This document shows positions 13,053-19,534 of a stretch of 19,534 nt of DNA, one piece after another. The stretch comes from Dactylosporangium aurantiacum (GTDB taxonomy: Bacteria > Actinomycetota > Actinomycetes > Mycobacteriales > Micromonosporaceae), in contig NZ_JNYJ01000100.1 in assembly GCF_000716715.1 (NCBI RefSeq), forward strand, positions 1 through 19,534. The letters run 5' to 3'. Position 1 is the first letter of the stretch. Each line of letters starts with the position of its first letter. The notes beneath the pieces are model-generated. The model worked only from the letters and a program-made list of their open reading frames with translations. It had not been told where the DNA came from and searched no databases. The translations under genes and the position numbers were made by a program.

Positions 13053-16000
13053 TCAGCCGGCCGTGATGGTCAGCGCCTTCGTCAGGTAGCTGTACGCGAC
13101 GGTCAGCTTGACCTTGTCGGCGCCGTCGGCGGCCGCCTGGTCGAGCTTGAGCGCCGACAGGTCCGAGTCCTTGAGCAGCGTGGTGAGCGCCGTGGCCGCC
13201 TGCTGGTCCGGCGTCGCCTTCGTGAAGTCGACGACCGCGTCGCCGGTCGCGGCCTGCTCCGCGGCGGCCACGTTGACGATGATCCGCTTCGCGGCGGCCG
13301 GGACGGTGATCGTGGCGAGCTGCCCGGCGAGCGTCGCCCGCAGTGGCAGTACCGTCTTGGCCAGGTCGACGTCGAGCGCCGGGTGCGCGCCGACCGCGGG
13401 CACGGCGAGCCGGGTCTGCACGGTCGCCGGGAACTTCGCCCGGCGGCCCTGGATCGCCAGCGAGTACTGGCCCGGGGCGAGGGCCACGTCCACCATGGCG
13501 ACCCCGACGTTGGTGGTGTACGGCACCCGCTCGACGACGGCGAGCCCGCCGACCGTACCGGTGAACACGGCGTCGAACTCGCCGTCGAGGCGCTCGCCGC
13601 TCGTCGCGTGGGTGTGGTGGAACGCGACCTGGATCTTCTCCGGCTGCGGGGTGGTCCACCTCTTGACGATCTCCTCGCGGACCTTGGCCTGCTCGGCCGG
13701 GGACAGCATCGCGCCGCCGGCCTGCAGCCGGGCCAGGTCGCCCTCGAGGTCGGCGGACCGGCCCGCCGACTCGAGCGCGCGCTGCGCCGCCGCCTCCTGC
13801 ACCGGGGTCTTCGCGTCCGTCAGCGCCTTGAGCGCGGCGGCCTCCCGGGTGTTCTGCGCGGTGACCGCGTCGGCGGCCGCCTTGTTCTGGATCTCCTTGG
13901 CCTTCTCGGCGGCCTGCGCGATGGAGATCGAGTTGTCGGAGAGCTTCTTGAGCAGGTCGGCGACCTCCGCGCGGCCGGACATGTCGCGGAAGATGTTCGA
14001 CGCGGTGAGCGCGGTGAGCGCGCCGGCGATGCCGTGCGGGTCGGGCGCCGCGGTGGGCTGCGCGATGGTGATGATCGGCGACGGGAACGCGGTCGGGGTG
14101 GTGCCCGTCGTCGGCGACTCCGGCTTCGGCGTCGCCGGCGTCGCCGGGTTGATGCCGGGCGCCTCGACGGGGATCGGGTGCTGCTCCCACTGCCAGTACC
14201 GGGTGTTGTCGATCTCCTCGGAGATGTTGCAGTGGCCCAGCTTGCCCTCGGCGAAGACACCCCGCGTCGGGAACGTGACCAGCCGCTCGCCGCGCGCCTG
14301 CGGGTCGACCGGCACGTCCGGCACGCCGATTAGCGGGTACGCGACGTACGAGCCGAAGACGTCCAGCGCGGTGGGCTCGATGTGGTCGATGGCCTTGTCG
14401 GCGTTGCCGAGCCAGTTCATGTCCTCGAACGCGATCGCGGTCTCGTTCGGGTGCCGGGCCAGCGCCACGGCGTTGCTGTAGTAGGCGGTGTGCTCGTGCA
14501 GGTGCTCCAGCAGCCGGCGCATCGCCAGGCGCTCCTCGACGCTCAGCGCGTGCTCCGCCGACGGGATCGGCGGCACGGACGGCGGGTCCGCCGCGGGCGG
14601 GCGGATCTCGGTGAACGTGTTGTTGCCGTTGTCGTCGTCGTCCTCGGTGCGGTAGTAGCCGAAGTGGCGGTGGTACTCCTTGAGCTCCGACACGATGATC
14701 TTCGGGCCGTTGGTCATCGCGAACCCGTGGATCGCCATGCTGTGCAGCCGCCAGGTGTCGTTGGCGGTGTTGATCTCGAAGCCGGCGATGTCGCCCCACT
14801 TGACCCCGATGGGCTGGTCCGTCGGCGGCGACTTGTACCAGTCGGGGACGTAGGCGAAGAACGACGCCCACTCGCCGCCGCCGCGGACCCGGCCGCCGGT
14901 GTTGAAGTCGTCGTTGCGGGCGCCGGGCTCGGGCCCGGTCACCAGCCGGATGTGGAAGCCGTCCCACCGCACCACGTCGATGGTCAGGTCCGAGTCGGCC
15001 TCGTTGCCCATCTCGTCGTGCAGTCCGTCGTTGGTACGGACCACGAACTCGAACATCTTGAACAGCACGTCGCGCTCCCGGCCGGGCTGCGACTGCGCGT
15101 GGTCCACGTTCGCGTCCAGGTTGGCGGCCTCGCGTTCGGCGGTGACCGTGAGCAGCTTCTCGATGGCGTCGAAGCCCGGACGCACCCGCTGGTCGAGCAG
15201 GAACCGTTCCAGCGCCGGCCGGTGCGCCCGCACCAGCTCACGCGTCTTCGGCTGCGCCGGGTCGAGCGGGAGCTGCGGCGGCCGGATGAGCGCGACCGGC
15301 CGCCGGCGGACCCACCGGGTCTCGACCCGGTAGTGGCGCAGCACCTCGTAGTACAGGATGGTCAGGGTGTGGCTGTGGTTGTAGTTGGTGAAGGTGCGGG
15401 TCTGGATGGTCTCCTTCTCCGCCTGGCGGGACTGGATCACCACGGTGCTGTTGAGCTCCCGCCGCGCCGAGCTGGCCTGCACGAAGCTGTCCGACAGCCG
15501 CTGCACGTTCTCCGCGGCCAGGTCGCGGCTGCCGCTGCTGGTGGAGTAGCTGCCGCCGAGGGCCGCCGAGGCGCCGGCGCCGACGCCCAGCGCACCGGCC
15601 GCGCCGCCGCCGCCGACACCGGCGGATCCGGCCAGGCCGCCCATCACGGTGCCGCCCCGCTGCCATTCCTCCACGGTCGCCTGGACGGTCTCGTTGATGA
15701 CCCGGTCGCGGTGGGTACGGTGCAGGACCTCCTCCTCCAGCTCCGTCTCCTCGCGCCGGTCGGACTCGCCCTCCCAGGCCCAGTCGACGACCGCGAGCTT
15801 CACCGACTCGCCCGGGGCGAGCGGGAGGCTGTACTGGATCTCCCCGAGTGAATGGCCGAGCGCGAACCAGCCGGCGTGGTACTCGTCGACGTAGCCGAAC
15901 TTCACGGTGCCCGGCAGCTGGATCCCGGCCGGGACGTCGCGCAGGCGCACCACCTGGCGGAAGCCGAACTCCTGCAGCACGATCGGCGCGACGACGAGCT

Positions 16001-16754
16001 TCTCGCAGCCGTCCTCGCCGATCAGCAGGTCGGGCGCCGCGGCGAACGAGCCGGGGGACAGGTACCAGTCCACCAGGTCCGGGTTCTGCATCGAGGGCAG
16101 GTTCAGCACCGACAGCTGGCTGAGGTCGACCGCCGCCAGCTCCAGCTTCGCGAAGATCGCCTGATGGGTGAACCGGGCTTGCTGCAGCGCGTCGTAGCGG
16201 GCGCTCTCCTTGGCCATCGGGTACACGTGGAAGGCGTACGTGGCGTTGCCCCGCCCGATCGGCAGGTCGCCGTTGAGCCGGCGCAGGTCGAACGAGACGT
16301 ACCCCGCGTGGTCGGTGGCGAGCGTGCCCAGCGGGAACGAGTAGGTGGTGGTGCTGCCGCGGTGCTGCGGCGCGATGCCCATCCGCTGCAGCGCCTCGGC
16401 CACCACCTCGGCGGCCTCGATGCGCCGGGCCTCGTCGCCGAGGCCGACCAGGCCGCGCTCGCGGGCCAGCTCGGCGACGGCGCGCAGCAGCTCGCCGCGA
16501 CGCTCCGGCGACAGGTCCTGGTACGTGGCGTCGTCCATCGCCCGGGCGAGCGCCTCGGTGAGCATCGGGCCGAGGGCGGGATGCCGGAACTCGTCCAGGT
16601 CGCCGACGTCACCGAGGTCCAGGGGCCGGGGCGGGGTGTCGACGACGAGGGACACCTCGGCGTAGACCGGCATCCGGGCGATCGGCGCCTGGGTGTCTCG
16701 GTCGATCGCGAGGACGCTGAGATGGGTCTGGGTGAAGGAGTCGAGTCGTGGCAC
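13053..16754 (-). CDS. Giant (1233-aa) multidomain protein of unknown function
   Basis: GTG 16754 with AGGGGGT upstream opens a 1233-aa protein without signal peptide. Segments: 1-165, beta-rich with a helical insert (58-128); 170-325, beta-rich, ending PLAPGESVKLAVVDWAW; 330-365, charged helix (EETELEEEVLHRTHRDRVINE); 367-409, Gly/Ala/Ser-rich (GGLAGSAGVGGGGAAGALGV); 411-480, helix then NYNHSHTLTILYYEVLRHYR; 505-585, helical; 590-690 and 775-860, mixed, with DMNWLGNADKAIDHIEP and DVFGSYVAYPLIG; 862-905, Pro/Thr linker; 908-1035, Ala-rich coiled coil; 1040-1120 and 1140-1233, beta-sandwich-like. I recall 'APGESVK...RDR.I.E' and 'NYNHSH.LTILYYEVLRH' from other large unannotated bacterial proteins. 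No catalytic motif is evident. It appears monocistronic. Confidence 0.85.
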   Translation of the reverse strand: MPRLDSFTQTHLSVLAIDRDTQAPIARMPVYAEVSLVVDTPPRPLDLGDVGDLDEFRHPALGPMLTEALARAMDDATYQDLSPERRGELLRAVAELARERGLVGLGDEARRIEAAEVVAEALQRMGIAPQHRGSTTTYSFPLGTLATDHAGYVSFDLRRLNGDLPIGRGNATYAFHVYPMAKESARYDALQQARFTHQAIFAKLELAAVDLSQLSVLNLPSMQNPDLVDWYLSPGSFAAAPDLLIGEDGCEKLVVAPIVLQEFGFRQVVRLRDVPAGIQLPGTVKFGYVDEYHAGWFALGHSLGEIQYSLPLAPGESVKLAVVDWAWEGESDRREETELEEEVLHRTHRDRVINETVQATVEEWQRGGTVMGGLAGSAGVGGGGAAGALGVGAGASAALGGSYSTSSGSRDLAAENVQRLSDSFVQASSARRELNSTVVIQSRQAEKETIQTRTFTNYNHSHTLTILYYEVLRHYRVETRWVRRRPVALIRPPQLPLDPAQPKTRELVRAHRPALERFLLDQRVRPGFDAIEKLLTVTAEREAANLDANVDHAQSQPGRERDVLFKMFEFVVRTNDGLHDEMGNEADSDLTIDVVRWDGFHIRLVTGPEPGARNDDFNTGGRVRGGGEWASFFAYVPDWYKSPPTDQPIGVKWGDIAGFEINTANDTWRLHSMAIHGFAMTNGPKIIVSELKEYHRHFGYYRTEDDDDNGNNTFTEIRPPAADPPSVPPIPSAEHALSVEERLAMRRLLEHLHEHTAYYSNAVALARHPNETAIAFEDMNWLGNADKAIDHIEPTALDVFGSYVAYPLIGVPDVPVDPQARGERLVTFPTRGVFAEGKLGHCNISEEIDNTRYWQWEQHPIPVEAPGINPATPATPKPESPTTGTTPTAFPSPIITIAQPTAAPDPHGIAGALTALTASNIFRDMSGRAEVADLLKKLSDNSISIAQAAEKAKEIQNKAAADAVTAQNTREAAALKALTDAKTPVQEAAAQRALESAGRSADLEGDLARLQAGGAMLSPAEQAKVREEIVKRWTTPQPEKIQVAFHHTHATSGERLDGEFDAVFTGTVGGLAVVERVPYTTNVGVAMVDVALAPGQYSLAIQGRRAKFPATVQTRLAVPAVGAHPALDVDLAKTVLPLRATLAGQLATITVPAAAKRIIVNVAAAEQAATGDAVVDFTKATPDQQAATALTTLLKDSDLSALKLDQAAADGADKVKLTVAYSYLTKALTITAG

Positions 16755-16862
16755 GGGCCACCCCCTGTCCGGATGCTGGGATCTGCCGCCAATGTAAGTG
16801 GGCGGACCCGCGCAGCCTGCCGGTCAGTAAGAATGCCGTCACGGTGGGCGATCGGCTCGCGC

Positions 16863-16901
16863 CGGTGGCGGATCGAAGCCGGTCGCTCCGATCCGCCACC
16901 G
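16863..16901 (-). terminator. Terminator after the carboxymuconolactone decarboxylase gene
   Basis: CGGTGGCGGATCG (16863-16875) pairs perfectly with CGATCCGCCACCG (16889-16901), 13 bp with a 13-nt loop, four bases past the stop at 16906. It separates this gene from the 1233-aa gene downstream on the same strand. Confidence 0.75.
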
Positions 16902-16905
16902 CCGC

Positions 16906-17355
16906 TCACCAGGACTTGCCGGCCTGCTCCCGGATGGTGTGGTTGATCCGGTTGAAGAAGTTCGTCAGGGCGATCTCCAGGATGATCGAGCTGAGCTGGT
17001 CGTCGTTGAAGTGCTCCGCCGCGGCGTCCCAGATCGCGTCGGTCACGCCCGGCGCGCCGTCCTGGATGCGGGTGGCGGCCTCGGTGAGCGCCAGCGCCGC
17101 CCGCTCGGCCTCGGTGTAGAACGGGGTCTCCCGCCACGCGACCACGCTGTGCAGCCGCTCCTCGGTCTCGCCGGCCTGCTTCGCCGACTGGAGCGTGGCG
17201 TACACGCACGGGCTGCAGCCGTTGATCTGGCTGGCGCGCAGGTGGACCAGCGACAGCAGGCGCGGGTCGACGCCGCCGGCGTGGATCGCCTTGTACAGGT
17301 GCTGGACGGCGGTCATCACGTCGGGGCTCGTGGCACTCTTCAGGCGGGCTTCCAT
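16906..17355 (-). CDS. Carboxymuconolactone decarboxylase/AhpD-like protein, ECF41 partner
   Basis: The product is 149 aa. The family core is LVHLRASQINGCSPCVYATLQSAKQAGE, with redox CxxC Cys47/Cys50. ERLHSVVAWRETPFYTEAERAALALTEA, the helix that packs on the active site, and LEIALTNFFNRINHTIRE follow. Mycobacterial AhpD uses Glu118, Cys130, His132, Cys133 and His137; the aligned positions here are Ser35, Cys47, Pro49, Cys50 and Thr54, so the proton-relay residues are absent and only the thiol pair remains. Such proteins are one of the three known partner classes of ECF41 sigma factors; the sigma gene is divergent, 95 bp away. A candidate ECF41 promoter (17421-17447) points at this gene and a terminator follows it. 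The probable role is a thiol-based oxidoreductase or peroxide defence. Confidence 0.9.
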   Translation of the reverse strand: MEARLKSATSPDVMTAVQHLYKAIHAGGVDPRLLSLVHLRASQINGCSPCVYATLQSAKQAGETEERLHSVVAWRETPFYTEAERAALALTEAATRIQDGAPGVTDAIWDAAAEHFNDDQLSSIILEIALTNFFNRINHTIREQAGKSW

Positions 17356-17384
17356 CGGTCCTGCTCCTCCATGGGTGGTGTGGC

Positions 17385-17411
17385 TGTTACCTGGACCCGT
17401 CCGGGCCCGTC
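17385..17411 (+). promoter_or_regulatory. ECF41-type promoter for the sigma factor gene
   Basis: TGTTACC (17385-17391), 16-bp spacer, CGTC (17408-17411). Published ECF41 promoters have TGTCACA-N16-CGTC; this differs at two positions and keeps the spacing exactly. Transcription would start near 17418, about 33 nt before ATG 17451, implying autoregulation. Confidence 0.75.
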
Positions 17412-17420
17412 ATCACCCAT

Positions 17421-17447
17421 GACGGAGCAGCGCCGAGAAAGGTAACA
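17421..17447 (-). promoter_or_regulatory. ECF41-type promoter for the decarboxylase gene
   Basis: On the minus strand TGTTACC (17447-17441), 16-bp spacer, CGTC (17424-17421): identical boxes and spacing to the plus-strand promoter. The start would be near 17414, giving a leader of about 60 nt. Its -35 box overlaps the ribosome site (AAAGG, 17438-17442) of the sigma gene. Confidence 0.75.
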
Positions 17448-17450
17448 CCG

Positions 17451-18311
17451 ATGACCGACATGACCGAGGCGTTCGAGGCGCAGCGGGCCCGGCTGCGCGC
17501 GGTCGCGTACCGCATCCTCGGCTCGCACGCCGACGCCGAGGACGTGGTGCAGGAGGCGTGGCTGCGGCTGTCCCGCCAGGACCCGGCGGTCATCGGCAAC
17601 CTCGCCGGCTGGCTGACCACGGTGGTCGGGCGGATCAGCCTCGACGTGCTGCGCTCGCGCCAGGTCCGGCCGGAGGCACCCTACGGCGACGAGCCGCCGG
17701 AGTACCTGGTGACGCCCGACGACGGGCCGGACCCGCAGGACGACGCGGTGGCCGCCGACACCGTCGGCCTCGCGCTGCTCGTCGTGCTCGAGTCGCTGCG
17801 CCCGAGCGAGCGGCTCGCGTTCGTGCTGCACGACCTTTTCGCGGTGCCGTTCGACGAGATCGGCCAGATCCTCGGCAGGTCGGGCGACGCCGCCAAGATG
17901 CTCGCCAGCCGGGCCCGCCGGAAGGTCCAGGCGAACGAGGCGCCGGCCGCCGGCGGCCGGCAGCGGCGCGAGCTGGTCGAGGCGTTCCTCGCCGCGGCCC
18001 GCCTCGGCGACTTCGAGGGCCTGCTGCGCATCCTCGACCCGGACGTGCGGCTGACCGTCGACGGCCCCGACGGCGTGTTCGTCGTGCTCGGGGCCACGAA
18101 GGTCGCCGCCGGTGCCCGCTTCGGTGCCGCCGCCGGCGGCGCGGGGCGCGCGGTGCTGGTCAACGGCCTGCCCGGGTTCGTCGCGTGGCACGAGGACGGC
18201 ACCCCGCGGTCGGTGCTCGCGTTCACCGTGGCCGACGGGCGGATCGCCGCCATCACCGCCGTGATCGACCCGGCGAAGCTGGCACTGATGGAGCTGCCGG
18301 ATCGGGCATGA
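17451..18311 (+). CDS. sigJ: ECF41-family (SigJ-type) sigma factor with SnoaL-like C-terminal domain
   Basis: This 286-aa sigma factor has region 2 at about 7-72 (FEAQRARLRAVAYRILGSHADAEDVVQEAWLRL, GWLTTVVGRISLDVLRSR) and region 4 at 105-160 (LRPSERLAFVLHDLFAVPFDEIGQILGRSGDAAKMLASRARRKV). A C-terminal NTF2/SnoaL-like domain covers about 170-286 (ELVEAFLAAARLGDFEGLLRILDPDV). Family knowledge: ECF41 members lack an anti-sigma factor; this extension controls activity, with DGGGK and NPDKL motifs near linker and terminus. Here they are degenerate (LGATK at 213-217, DPAKL at 273-277). ATG 17451 has AAAGG 8 nt upstream; ATG 17460 is an alternative. The divergent AhpD-like gene and mirrored promoters fit the classic ECF41-partner arrangement. 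The symbol follows the M. tuberculosis SigJ type. Confidence 0.92.
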   Translation: MTDMTEAFEAQRARLRAVAYRILGSHADAEDVVQEAWLRLSRQDPAVIGNLAGWLTTVVGRISLDVLRSRQVRPEAPYGDEPPEYLVTPDDGPDPQDDAVAADTVGLALLVVLESLRPSERLAFVLHDLFAVPFDEIGQILGRSGDAAKMLASRARRKVQANEAPAAGGRQRRELVEAFLAAARLGDFEGLLRILDPDVRLTVDGPDGVFVVLGATKVAAGARFGAAAGGAGRAVLVNGLPGFVAWHEDGTPRSVLAFTVADGRIAAITAVIDPAKLALMELPDRA

Positions 18312-18335
18312 TGGTCCGCCCCCCGGAGGTGCCGC

Positions 18336-18497
18336 GTGCCCGCCGTGCTGTCGGTCCTGCTCGCCCGCCGCTCGTCCCCGCTGGCCGCGAGCTCACTGGT
18401 CGCCAGGCTGCCCAAGGGCATCACCCCGCTGGCCGCCGTCGTGCTGATCCACCGGCCGACCGGCTCACACGGCACCGCCACGCTGGCCCGCGCCGCT
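18336..18497 (+). pseudogene. N-terminal stub of an MFS transporter
   Basis: A perfect GGAGGT (18325-18330) sits 5 nt before GTG 18336, which opens VPAVLSVLLARRSSPLAASSL and then ARLPKGITPLAAVVLI..PTGSHGTATLARAA. 'RLP.G..PLA.VL....TGS...A.L..A' is the hallmark of the first helix and periplasmic loop of actinobacterial MFS exporters. About 54 codons resemble the family; thereafter the frame runs antisense into the next gene with low-complexity sequence. The resemblance stops at 18497, the very base where the opposing gene's stop begins, which marks a deletion breakpoint. A full transporter would need about 400 residues. The start signals are intact, so a short peptide may still be made. Confidence 0.65.
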
Positions 18498-18826
18498 CAG
18501 ATGCCGGTGGGAAACAGCCGGGGATGCTCCGCGACCACGACCACCGCCGTGCCGGGCGGGACGTCCACCGGGCCGGGTTCGAACTCGACCATCACCAGCC
18601 CCTCGGTGATGCGTAGGGTCAGCACGGGCTCCTCGTATGCCTCGACCGTGCCCCGGAGGAGGGGACCGTCGCGCAGCGACGAGGCACCGTCGGGCAGCGC
18701 GATCCTGTCGCCCCACACGAGCGGGTCGTCGATGTCGAGCTCGACGTCGGAGAAGGAGCCGGGCGGGACGAGCGGCCCGACCCATTCGGCGTGCAACCGC
18801 ACGCCCGCCACGACCGCGTCGACCAT
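18497..18826 (-). CDS. Small hypothetical protein
   Basis: The product is about 109 aa from ATG 18826; an in-frame GTG at 18868 would add 14 residues (VQALVVAVHPGAPT) that continue the beta-like pattern, and neither start has a convincing ribosome site. It is acidic and beta-rich: VAGVRLHAEWVGPLVPPGSFSDVELDIDDPLVWGDRIAL, VEAYEEPVLTLRITEGLVMVEFEPGPVDVPPGTAVVVVAEHPRLFPTG. No signal peptide, helix or catalytic motif is seen. I do not recognise a family. It lies downstream of the xylanase gene on the same strand but behind a strong terminator, so it is probably transcribed separately. Confidence 0.65.
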   Translation of the reverse strand: MVDAVVAGVRLHAEWVGPLVPPGSFSDVELDIDDPLVWGDRIALPDGASSLRDGPLLRGTVEAYEEPVLTLRITEGLVMVEFEPGPVDVPPGTAVVVVAEHPRLFPTGI

Positions 18827-18900
18827 GGTGGGCGCGCCGGGGTGTACCGCGACAACGAGTGCCTGCACCGTCCGATGGTCGCACCGGTGGCGGCGGGCGC

Positions 18901-18942
18901 GGTCGCGCCGGTCCGAGGGGGCGTACCCGGACCGGCGCGACC
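18901..18942 (-). terminator. Strong terminator after the xylanase gene
   Basis: GGTCGCGCCGGTCCG (18901-18915) pairs perfectly with CGGACCGGCGCGACC (18928-18942), a 15-bp stem with a 12-nt loop, six bases beyond the xylanase stop (18949). There is no T-run. Confidence 0.8.
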
Positions 18943-18948
18943 AGCCGG

Positions 18949-19534
<586 letters not shown>

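Noticed and set aside
13108..14481. Long plus-strand open frames opposite the 1233-aa gene
   Set aside because: Ser/Ala/Arg-rich shadow sequence; the minus-strand frame is continuous over 3.7 kb with a ribosome site and a structured domain pattern.

Overview
The window is very GC-rich, with frequent GTG starts, tightly packed genes and ATGA/GTGA overlaps. It carries a SARP regulator, an ECF41/SigJ-type sigma factor, DUF3618, DUF4235 and DUF6766 proteins, and a GH11-CBM2 xylanase. Together these indicate a filamentous soil actinomycete, most likely of the Micromonosporaceae; this placement is inference from gene content and style, not a database match. No rRNA, tRNA, CRISPR array, insertion sequence or prophage was seen.

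Layout, left half. Positions 1-340 hold the end of an ArsR-type regulator coupled to a 67-aa hypothetical gene and closed by a hairpin, followed by a decayed membrane-protein fragment on the other strand. Positions 632-2595 (minus) form a two-gene operon, proline racemase family enzyme then ornithine cyclodeaminase/mu-crystallin family enzyme, suggesting hydroxyproline or D-amino-acid catabolism. Positions 2635-4592 (minus) hold small envelope genes: a lipoprotein, a 27-aa one-helix protein and an internally duplicated DUF6766 membrane protein in one coupled operon, then DUF3618 and DUF4235 genes. Next come an SGNH/GDSL esterase (plus), an unrecognised 292-aa protein (minus) and a LuxR-type regulator (minus). 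Divergent from the latter is a two-domain lipoprotein (DUF3558-like plus MmpS-like) whose upstream region holds two related palindromes.

Right half. A secreted repeat protein (minus) is followed by a stand-alone SARP regulator, an array of five 17-bp tandem repeats, a SUKH (SMI1/KNR4) protein, a broken SDR pseudogene, a conserved hypothetical gene, and an intact SDR with a perfect 16-bp palindrome in its upstream region. A 1233-aa protein of unknown function fills 13053-16754. Then come a carboxymuconolactone decarboxylase (AhpD-like) gene and, divergently, an ECF41 sigma factor gene. Their 95-bp intergenic region holds two ECF41-type promoters arranged as an exact mirror image. A 54-codon stub of an MFS transporter, a small hypothetical gene, a strong terminator and the 3' end of a GH11 xylanase with CBM2 finish the window.

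The best-supported functional unit is the sigma factor/decarboxylase pair: both genes appear to be under the sigma factor's own promoter signature, on overlapping face-to-face promoters. The least explained object is the 1233-aa protein. Three gene stubs (membrane protein, SDR, MFS) lie at gene borders and suggest ongoing deletion in this region.
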